11,898 nt of DNA from Temnopleurus reevesii (Eukaryota; Echinodermata; Echinoidea; Temnopleuroida; Temnopleuridae): assembly GCA_036244855.1 (NCBI GenBank), contig BQKZ01006435.1, positions 23,086 to 34,983 on the forward strand, written 5' to 3'. Position numbers and translations under genes: made by a program. The number at the start of each line of letters is the position of its first letter. Within the stretch, counting starts at the first letter, position 1. Below the pieces are notes generated by a model. The model saw only the letters and a program-made list of their open reading frames with translations, was not told the origin of the DNA and did no database searches. Shown here piece by piece: positions 1 to 7,088 of the stretch.

Positions 1-618
1 GCGAGACCCGTGTTTTTCTGCAAATGCAAGCAAATCTGCCGATCTTTTGGCAATATTTTCATGGTTTTTGGTCCTTTTGCTAAGAAAATTTCCAGTTTAG
101 GCAAATAAACAACGCTCTTAACAATGGTGATGTTAGATTTGCAATATTTCATCGATTTTGTAGAAATTCATAAGATGTATGAATTAATATGATGAATTAA
201 TGTGACAGCACCATACAGTCTTTTATCTAAAATTGTAGAATTGTGATCTGAGGATAGAGGAGAGAGATCTTGTGCACTTTTATATAGATTTGGTATAGAT
301 GTCCTCTGTGCCATATTTATTATAAGGTTGGTCATTCAGTTGGAAAGAAAGTGACATATTTCATTCTTTTAAAATGATCGTTATATGTGTAAAAATTTAG
401 ACTTCAAATGCTACAGTAAATCAGAGGACCTTTCTAAAGAACGCATTTTTTTTTCTTCACATGCCCAGTTGGGAAGATACGGTGATTTCTTTTGAATAAA
501 AAAAATACATCATGATAAAAAAAATGTTTAGATTGGGCCATGTTTACAGGGTCAACAGGTTGAGCACAGCCAAAGAGTTTGTATTTTTCCCAGATTTAAG
601 AAGTATAAAAATACCTCC
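1..618. other. Intergenic AT-rich sequence
   Basis: No exon, RNA gene or long ORF is visible. It holds A and T runs and a two-copy 13-bp tandem repeat at 179-204, listed separately. Confidence 0.5.
179..204. repeat. Two-copy 13-bp tandem repeat
   Basis: ATGAATTAATATG is followed directly by ATGAATTAATGTG, with one mismatch. It is a simple local duplication. Confidence 0.7.
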
Positions 619-1044
619 TCAATTTATGATTTCTCCAGTAAAAAGAAATAATATTGTTTCCAACACAACTGCTGGAATACGTAGATTATGAGAGATCAGA
701 GTTGCATATGAATACTTATCTGTACCAAAGTGGAACCAGCATTCTTGCAGAGCTGAAGAGTAATAGCTCCCTCTGTAGTTAAAAACATTACAGGCAAAGA
801 CTTTCTTGGTTTTTGTGTCAGGCGATACTTTTGCCCAGGGTATCATTGAATTCCTATGGCCTTTGGAGATGACATGATGTTCTAAATTTGGCCCATGTAC
901 ACATCGACTTTCCTCTATGAAAAGAATACAGTGATCAACAAGCCACAAAATTATCTTCATATGGGAGGAGGGGCACGTACCTGGAATTTTATTTGAATTA
1001 ATCCATTGATCCTTTGGTAAATAAAAAATGATGCTTGAAACCAT
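619..1044 (-). CDS. Unassigned minus-strand ORF, possible exon or decayed coding remnant (141 codons)
   Basis: This is the longest open frame in the window. It begins at ATG 1044-1042 and stays open about 14 further codons upstream before an in-frame TAG. For sequence this AT-rich, roughly 155 codons without a stop is unusual, so it may be coding or once have been. The peptide has a mixed composition with hydrophobic patches (IILWLVDHCILFI near residues 31-43, and VVLETILFLF near the end) and a Tyr/Ser/Phe-rich middle (NVFNYRGSYYSSALQECWFH). I recognise no family. On the minus strand a CAG|GTACGT donor-like site falls inside it, around 979-986, which argues that a spliced gene could use only part of it. 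I see no promoter or poly(A) signal tied to it. It points away from exon A, so it would belong to a neighbouring gene, a transposon fragment, or chance. Confidence 0.22.
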   Translation of the reverse strand: MVSSIIFYLPKDQWINSNKIPGTCPSSHMKIILWLVDHCILFIEESRCVHGPNLEHHVISKGHRNSMIPWAKVSPDTKTKKVFACNVFNYRGSYYSSALQECWFHFGTDKYSYATLISHNLRIPAVVLETILFLFTGEIIN

Positions 1045-1690
1045 AAATAGGGCAATAACATGTTTGCATGATATGCATGGTTTGTTCTAACTAATTAAGT
1101 TGATGAAAAATTGTATTATTTACTGTCTAGGATGAGAGATTTTGTAAGCTTTAGAAAATATATCATAAATACAAAAATTATTCCAGCACAATTTTCCCAA
1201 TAATTACTTCCTTCTCTTAAGTTAATTAATGCTTTATCTTTATTATATTTAGTAATCAGAATATGTTTAGTCCCTCCTATATCATTTTTAATTTATAAGC
1301 TAATACTTTTTTCACTGAATGAGCTGAAAAAGTAAGATAATATATTAACATTCTATTTTTTCCCCTGGTAGTATATCTTTATAATTCAATCTTATAGTGC
1401 ATCGTACATTGGATTCTAAACCCATATAACTGTAAGAAAATGATTAAGTTGTTGTTTATTAATACGTATGTTATTTGAATTGTTTATTTTTTATTCTTTA
1501 TCTTAATTTTGTTACACTTTAATTAATTTTGGGTGGTAATCTAAACATATGTTTTATTAGAGTGGCAATTGAGAATGGAAAGGGTTTTAAAAGAAAATAA
1601 AGGCCAATTGATTAGGATTAATTCCATCAATCTCGTGACTTTGATGTAAATTGTAAGTCAAAGTTCTTCAAAATGCTACTAAATTGATCT
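1045..1690. other. AT-rich non-coding sequence
   Basis: Very AT-rich, with runs of TTTATT and TTAATTAA-like sequence. No splice-bounded open frame or structured RNA is visible. Confidence 0.5.
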
Positions 1691-1699
1691 GCCAGAGAA

Positions 1700-1715
1700 A
1701 GGTCAATTCAGGTCA
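1700..1715 (+). promoter_or_regulatory. DR4 direct repeat of AGGTCA (nuclear-receptor-type element)
   Basis: AGGTCA at 1700-1705 and AGGTCA at 1710-1715 are both perfect consensus half-sites, separated by ATTC. DR4 spacing is the arrangement bound by receptors such as TR and LXR with RXR in vertebrates. It lies about 1.45 kb upstream of exon A. Function is inferred from the motif alone. Confidence 0.35.
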
Positions 1716-2109
1716 ATACTCTAATTTGAGCAGATTAGCACTCATAGACCAAATACTTGGCTTAATTGACCATGGAGGCTCACATGGCTTGACGCATCAT
1801 ATCCCAAAGTTAACCTTGTTACATGTACTTTTGGTAAATCCCTCGGGTGACCACAGTATAGAAACTTCATAATCATTGCTTAGAACTTCATCAAATAACC
1901 TGCTCTTGTATAATGAATATTGAATTGAATTGATCATTTACCTCCCTTTTCACAAACATAATCAATATACTTGTAAAGTAACATGACAAAGTAGTACAAT
2001 CAAAGGAGGGGAGTACCCTGAAAGTGTAGTTGGAGTTGTGGTCACCTTGACAAAAGGAACATAATAAAATAGATAATAAAATAAAATTAAACAACAATAA
2101 AATTGAGCT
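1716..2109. other. Non-coding sequence
   Basis: No exon-like segment is visible. There are overlapping short ORFs on the minus strand around 1891-2159, with low-complexity Phe/Leu/Tyr-rich translations that look like chance reading of AT-rich DNA. One TACATGTA palindrome lies at 1820-1827. Confidence 0.45.
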
Positions 2110-2193
2110 AGAGTGAAGGAGTGCTCTTCAGTGACGAGTGGATTTAGTGTGAAATGCAAGTGAATTTGGAGTGAGGAGATGTATTTTCAAATG

Positions 2194-2270
2194 TTCACTC
2201 TTTTTCGATAGACTCCATGGTCACTCCAAGATCTATTAGTGACCATGCAGATTACTCCATAAAGAGTGAA
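2194..2270. repeat. Nested inverted repeat (hairpin-forming, MITE-like)
   Basis: The outer arms TTCACTCTTT (2194-2203) and AAAGAGTGAA (2261-2270) are perfect complements. Inside them the arms CATGGTCACT (2216-2225) and AGTGACCATG (2238-2247) are also perfect, with a 12-base loop. The octamer AGAGTGAA of the outer arm recurs directly at 2110-2117 and 2285-2292, so the whole 2110-2292 block is built from related GAGTGA units. It could be a degraded miniature inverted-repeat element or a regulatory palindrome. Confidence 0.6.
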
Positions 2271-2459
2271 AAGAAACTCTAGAAAGAGTGAAAAATTAAA
2301 GAAATGCACTAAAATTGTTATTTCATTATTTTCAGTGTTTTCTAAAAAATTCACTTTGTCCCTGAGATGAAATTTTCACTTTTATTTTGAAGAGAGTAGG
2401 TATATCCCAGGTCAATTTGTTTATATTGATGAAGTAAGGTATTGATTTTGCCCTTTATA

Positions 2460-3150
2460 TAGCACGTGTACACAAATGATAAAGGGATACAAGAGATGAT
2501 GCAATAAGTTCCATGTTGGCAATATCCAACGATGACTCAATCATCAAAAATCCTCCCCCTTTCATTCTTTTGTTCTCCACGATTGCTGGAGCAGTGCGGA
2601 GCACCGCTACCCAACAGCGAGGATAATAAATTTATGATAATGTCATTCTAATCATATGAACCAGCACTGGATTCTGGTGCTGAATTCTGGGAAGAGTAGT
2701 GATGAGTCAAAGTAGAGTTGTGAATATGCATAAGTGGGGTGTGAATAGGCATGAGGAATGAATGAATCGTGCATATGCATGAGGGTGAGGAAGTGAGGTA
2801 TTAGCCAATGGGAGTGGTGAATGAGTGAACACACCTCCAAAGGTCATTTGCATGGCTAGGATCAGGAAGCTGTGGTTGGCTAAGTGAGGAAACCAGCACT
2901 GGGCATGCTCAGTTGAGGGGTAATTTTATGCTGTTGGCAATGCAAGAGGAACAGGAGGAGTGGGTTGTGATGTTTTGAATAGTATTGGGTATCAGATCGG
3001 AAGTAAGCGTGAGTTAGAGTAGACCAGATATCACATGCGGCACACTATCATACTAGCAAGGATATAGAAAGAAGATAGATATCGACACCACATCCTCTAA
3101 ATCCAACTCTATTAGATTTCATCAGATTTTACAAATACTTTACTTCCAAA
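2460..3150 (+). promoter_or_regulatory. Candidate promoter and 5' UTR region of exon A
   Basis: This stretch has a different texture from its flanks, being less AT-rich and G-rich on the plus strand from 2640 to 3010. Motifs seen directly: E-box CACGTG 2463-2468; AP-1 TGACTCA 2533-2539 and TGAGTCA 2703-2709; CCAAT-box AGCCAATGGG 2803-2812; AGGTCA half-site 2841-2846 overlapping octamer ATTTGCAT 2846-2853; Runt-type TGTGGTT near 2871; p53-type half-site GGGCATGCTC 2901-2910; ETS-type CGGAAGT near 2999. There is no convincing TATA box, so the start site cannot be placed. Motifs this short occur by chance, and only their clustering just upstream of a coding first exon makes a promoter plausible. 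A short AG at 3124-3125 could also be an acceptor for a spliced 5' UTR. Confidence 0.4.
2659..2902. repeat. 12-bp direct repeat AACCAGCACTGG bracketing GAATGAG-rich sequence
   Basis: AACCAGCACTGG occurs at 2659-2670 and again at 2891-2902. Between them lies sequence rich in GTGAG/GAATGA units, with a GCATATGCAT palindrome near 2771-2780. It sits inside the candidate promoter. The copies may be binding sites or the trace of an old insertion. Confidence 0.45.
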
Positions 3151-3361
3151 ATGATTCTAAAACGCATTGGTTACGCCTTTGGCCTGGGCACGGTGATCTC
3201 GATGTCGAGCTGGCTGGTCAAAGCCAAGGACGGCTTCTGGTCATCGTTTGTGGACTGGTTTGGGATGGTCTATTCTTGGCCCTGGGACGGCATCTCTGGC
3301 TCCAAGACTGGTCAGCTGGAGCTCCCGTTCCGCTATTTGGATCCAGAAAAGCAAATCCTTG
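3151..3361 (+). CDS. Putative alternative first coding exon of a RASSF1/5-like gene (exon A)
   Basis: The sequence shows an ATG with A at -3, an in-frame TAG upstream at 3076-3078, and an open frame of 70 codons plus one base ending in a near-perfect donor (CTTG|GTGAGT, GT at 3362-3363). Base composition and codon choice (many GGC, CTG, GTC, TCG codons) stand out from the AT-rich flanks, which supports real coding. The peptide begins MILKRIGYAFGLG; residues 6-23 are hydrophobic after a Lys-Arg pair, like a weak membrane or targeting segment. Residues 21-45 hold five Trp (21, 30, 36, 43, 45) plus several Phe and Tyr. Residues 55-70 are more polar (ELPFRYLDPEKQIL). There is no Cys or His. The frame stays open to 3426, but residues after 71 would be intronic. 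I do not recognise the peptide. The phase-1 end matches the RASSF-like exon at 11720, giving Asp at the junction. The link is inference: it could instead join an unseen exon or belong to another gene. Confidence 0.62.
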
Positions 3362-3528
3362 GTGAGTTTTTTTTAGATCGGTCAAAGCGTATCTTGAAAC
3401 AAATGAGAAATTTGTTGATCATTTGAAAAGATTAACCTTTTTTTGTTCATGCTTCTTTTGGATGAAGGGTAAGATAGCCATAGTTGATCAATTTGAAAAA
3501 AAAAATAGGTAGAATTTTATTGTTTAAG

Positions 3529-3600
3529 AGTAAGGGAAGGGGAGAGATTGAGAGGGAAGGAGAGTTAGATGGAGAGTGTGAGAGAGAAAGAAAGTAAAGT
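3529..3600 (+). repeat. GA-rich polypurine tract
   Basis: About 70 bases made almost only of A and G, with many GAGA units, lie roughly 170 bp inside the intron after exon A. It is a degenerate microsatellite, and such tracts can bind GAGA-type factors or form triplex DNA. Confidence 0.6.
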
Positions 3601-4358
3601 GAAATTTTGTTTATTATATTGCTAATGTTCTTACTTACGTTTTAGAGAAGAAAATCATGGATTTTAGGTCTCATGGAATTTAAGTCAGTAGTATTTCCAT
3701 CTCTTCTGAAAAATACTTTTCATTGTTGCAATTCTTGGTATTGAAGAAAATATATTTCAGCTTGTTATATCCTTTTGCATTGAGTGTTTTGCTTGATAAC
3801 TTTCACTCTGCTGCACTTGTGTAATATTGTGTCATTAGTTTATGGTTAGATTGTTTTTATCATTTTCTTCGCCCCTTCCTGTTTTTATATTAATCCTTGC
3901 ATTGTGTCTCATAATTTAATCCCTAACTACGAAAGTGCCAGAAACTGTAGCTTCAACATTGTATGAATTTGACCTAATATGTTCTTTATCAATATAACCT
4001 TTGATATTAGTAAAAGAACACTGTTTGTAAAATGTGCCGTATGTACATGTGCAATCCAGTGCATTGCAACATTGATAAAATAAACAAAAAGAAAGCTATG
4101 CCGGATCTACATCATAATGATAACGAGAGCAAAGTTCAGATATAAATATCATTTTGGGATAACAAATGTGTCAAAATTGTGTTAGCAGTTGAATGGATTT
4201 TGAATTTATGGAGCAGATGCTACAGGAAAAGTCTTACACGTGTTATTTTTTTTCTGTAGAATATAATACTGTGGCCTGTAAAATGATTCTCCAAGTAAAA
4301 TGAGATATAACATGCTTCTTGCTTTGAACAGATGTTAGATTGTTACTTCCAAGCAAAT
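3601..4358 (+). other. Intronic AT-rich sequence
   Basis: No exon, RNA gene or clear repeat was recognised. It is a T-rich and A-rich mixture with scattered short motifs. Confidence 0.45.
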
Positions 4359-4422
4359 TGATAATAATAACAATTCTTGAATTTATATAGCATCGTTTCC
4401 AGAGGATACAAAGTGCTGTATG
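4359..4422 (+). repeat. Fragment of a dispersed repeat (ATAATAATAA ... TTTATATAGC ... AGGATACAAAG)
   Basis: A short ATA-trinucleotide run (4361-4370) is followed by CAATTCTTGAATTTATATAG, then TTTCCAGAGGATACAAAG and TGCTGTA. This order is one I associate with abundant non-coding dispersed repeats of marine deuterostomes, where TTTATATAGCGC...GGATACAAAGCGCT recurs. Here the GCGC cores have decayed. Family assignment is from memory of the pattern, not a search. Confidence 0.45.
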
Positions 4423-4984
4423 TAAAGGCCTACTTTCAGAACTATTGAAATTTTTACTTTTATCACAAAGTGAAAAAAAAAATGTTTAGATTTTCATTCA
4501 ACTATCTCTTCGTGAAAATGGTAAGAAATGTGCCATACCAAACTAAAACTGAATAGAATTTGCATCCCTTACTGCAGCTTTATGTAAGATTAACCAAATA
4601 CTTGTGTTAAGGATTATGAGTTCATTAGAACCGTCATTTCTGTGAAAAAGAAACTTGAGTCACAATGAGGAATTTATCAATCATCAGCTTACTGCAGATC
4701 ATGCTTAATTATCTCACTGCCCAATCGTTAAACATCCTAAACAGATTATCCAGTTATTGCAAAATTTCCTCTTAATACTGCTGTTGGTGTATAATAGTAA
4801 TTCTGTTTTGATAGTAAATGTAGTCCAGTATCTGACAGTTTATGATGATATATTGTAGGATCTTTCAATTTTCTTTTGTTTGTAAATCAACAAACAAGTT
4901 TTCTTTATGCTGCAGTTGGTTTATAGTACATGTATCAATTCATGCTTACTGAAATTGCAGTAATATCCCCAAATAAATATAAGC
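4423..4984 (+). other. Intronic AT-rich sequence
   Basis: No coding segment is visible. One TACATGTA palindrome lies at 4927-4934. Confidence 0.45.
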
Positions 4985-5122
4985 TTTCCTTGTGTTTAAA
5001 TGTCAACAAAATGGTTCCTGTCAAACAAAGGGTCAAAGCAGAAAGAAAGCCAATCATGCAATTTGGTGATTTGAGTGACCCCTCTTTTTGTTAATGAGAA
5101 GAATCCCACATTTTTCTATAAC
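4985..5122. repeat. Copy 1 of a roughly 140-bp direct repeat
   Basis: It aligns to 5272-5422 from TTTCCTTGTGT through ACAAAGGGTCAAAGCA to CCCACATTTTTCT. It lacks a 10-base insertion seen in copy 2 and has one base more in an A/G run. On the minus strand it reads FCFDPLF and RNHFVDI around the shared core but is interrupted by stops and a frameshift. Confidence 0.75.
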
Positions 5123-5271
5123 TTAGATTTAATTCTGAAAATGTTCCAAATGGTTGCTATTGTATTTCAATTGCACTTATCAATCCTGCTTGATTATCTG
5201 AGCCAATTTATCGTGACATAATATTTTAATTCATCTTGATATGAATTCTGTATCTAAAATATATATCTGTA

Positions 5272-5422
5272 TTTCCTTGTGTGCAAATGTCAACAAAATG
5301 TCGACAAAATAGTTCCTCTCGAACAAAGGGTCAAAGCAAAAAGAAGCCAACTGTGCAATTTGACTATTTGAATTGAGGTCTTTTCTTTGTTTACGAGATG
5401 ACTCCCACATTTTTCTAACTTT
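5272..5422. repeat. Copy 2 of a roughly 140-bp direct repeat
   Basis: It aligns to 4985-5122, with diverged patches and an internal 10-base duplication (the ACAAAATG unit occurs twice near 5293-5310). On the minus strand it keeps an open frame (about 65 codons across 5231-5428) reading FCFDPLFERNYFVDI, where copy 1 has FCFDPLFDRNHFVDI. Whether it was ever coding is unknown. Confidence 0.75.
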
Positions 5423-6835
5423 TGTCATTGTTCGTGGAACTGAAATAAGTCAATTTGCTTTGGCGCCAAACAGTCTACAATTACATGTATCAAGTTGAAC
5501 TTGAATCTGTGATTTTTAAAATCGAGTGAACGTTTTTATGTACATTGTATGTCTATTTGATACATGTAAATTCTGTTGAAAAGCAAAGATTACTGATCTT
5601 AGTGACAATATTATCCTGTTAAAGGGTCCTATTACTTTATAATACATTTTATACACTTGTACAAGATTAATGGTTAATTTTAAGTTGAACTTTGGATAAT
5701 CTTTCTGGATGATTGCAATTCTTTTCATGATGTTTTCTTGGAGTTTAATGGGTCAAATTTAATTTCATTTTACTGGTAGTTTTTTCGAATCAAGTTTATG
5801 TGATGTGAAAAGCCCACGACTAGGATTTTTGTGGGTTTTCATGATTGGACAATTTTGGCTCTTTTGCGCTGCTGATCGCTTGACAAGCAAACAAAAAGTT
5901 CTTCACTCTTGGAGGGAATCTTATTTTAATGGAAGGGGGGGGGCGATTGGTGTTGAAGCAGATATCTGCAGGCAAGGGGAGGGGGATGAATCTCCACCCT
6001 CAAATAGTTCAAGTCTGTCCTATAACCTAGATGCACAGACTACTGCACTGCTACATGGTTGTATTTGACTTATTGCCCATTATATTCCATTTTCTGAGAG
6101 CTAAAAAGGATGTTAACTTTGTATTAACCCTTCATATGCCAAGTACATTCTAAATACACAGATCCCAATTAAGCATATTCATACACTGCACCAAAGGTTA
6201 ATAAATGAAGTCAACAGCTTTCTGACTTGCCATTGCGATATCAATGTATACATTATTTGGAGCGTGAAATTTATTTTTCTTGGATAAGGCTATGAAAGTT
6301 AATTAAACTTGTGCATGCAAAAATAAATTTGCTGGCATACACTGTCCTAGATATATGCTCATCTGTTCTTTGCAAATAAATAGTGATATGAGACTAAGGT
6401 AATGAGAGTTGATATTGGCTTGTGAGTACCATATGCTACCATCCCACACATATTGGCATGTCAGCCTTCATTTCAATGATAAGCTATATTTAGGTGATTC
6501 AGTTTGTACATGATCTATACCATACAAGATATAGCGCTGTTCATATCTAATAAAACTCAATGGCTAATTTATTGAAGATGATCGAAATTTGCAGTGAATT
6601 ATCTGATAAAGAGAAACATCTGCGACTCATATCCACGTACAGAGTTTGGAGTACAGAGGGGATGTTGCTAGAAAGTTGTGATCAATTGAAAATCAATGAC
6701 AAATTGGTTGTAACATAAAATTGTCCTTTTCATCTGTGTCCCTAACAACATGCAGATGGGATAATGATTTTGGTTGGCATATGCAATTTGCAATTGATTG
6801 TACTTTTTAGCAACACCCCCTAAATCCTACATGTT
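5423..6835 (+). other. Intronic AT-rich sequence
   Basis: No supported exon. TACATGTA occurs at 5482-5489 and 5561-5568. A run of about nine G lies near 5934-5943, inside a slightly GC-richer patch (5805-6068) whose open frame has no ATG at its left end, so I do not call it a gene. Confidence 0.45.
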
Positions 6836-6887
6836 CTGCTTTCTTCAGAATTGTCTTATTGATCAATATTTTTTTCATCTGATTAAA
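6836..6887 (+). repeat. Copy 1 of a 52-bp direct repeat
   Basis: It starts CTGCTTTCTTCAG and ends CATCTGATTAAA. It matches 6968-7019 at 46 of 52 positions with no gap, and the copies are 132 bp apart. Confidence 0.75.
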
Positions 6888-6967
6888 CGCCCCCGAAGAT
6901 CAAAAAATTTCCTCCACTGCTAAACTTTGGCATAGTCCACATCGTATTTCACTTTTTATTAGGCCTA

Positions 6968-7019
6968 CTGCTTTCCTCAGGATCGTCTTATTTTTCAATA
7001 TTTTTTCCATCTGATTAAA
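6968..7019 (+). repeat. Copy 2 of a 52-bp direct repeat
   Basis: It starts CTGCTTTCCTCAG and ends CATCTGATTAAA. It is the partner of 6836-6887. The 80 bp between the copies is unrelated, so this is either a diverged tandem duplication of a 132-bp unit or two insertions of one element. Confidence 0.75.
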
Positions 7020-7043
7020 TGAGAGCATCTGCCTATATTAAGC

Positions 7044-7088
7044 TATCCAGGATAATCAATATCCAATTATCCGAGCACATTATTATCC
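7044..7088. promoter_or_regulatory. Cluster of five TATCC/GGATA motifs
   Basis: TATCC occurs at 7044-7048, 7060-7064, 7068-7072 and 7084-7088, and GGATA at 7050-7054. Three of them extend to the GATA-factor core GATAA/TTATC. Five in 45 bases is dense even for AT-rich DNA and could be an intronic enhancer. No other evidence supports this. Confidence 0.25.

Noticed and set aside
1684..1872. 62-codon plus-strand ORF
   Set aside because: It starts at a non-ATG codon, is short, and has no splice signals. The DR4 element is the better explanation of interest here.
2589..2625. GC-rich stretch with a GCGG-AGCA-CCGC hairpin, considered as part of a tRNA
   Set aside because: No acceptor stem, anticodon arm or GGTTCRA T-loop could be placed on either strand.
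2652..2840. 62-codon minus-strand ORF rich in His, Ser and Tyr
   Set aside because: It is the antisense reading of the GAATGAG-type repeats in the candidate promoter.
3362..3426. Continuation of the exon A open frame past the donor
   Set aside because: The consensus GTGAGT donor, the drop to T-rich sequence and low-complexity residues all indicate intron. It would be used only if the intron were retained.
5805..6068. 87-codon open frame with a signal-peptide-like start
   Set aside because: Its left end is GTG, not ATG; the first in-frame ATG is well inside and destroys the signal-like segment. It also contains a G-run and has no splice context or recognisable domain.
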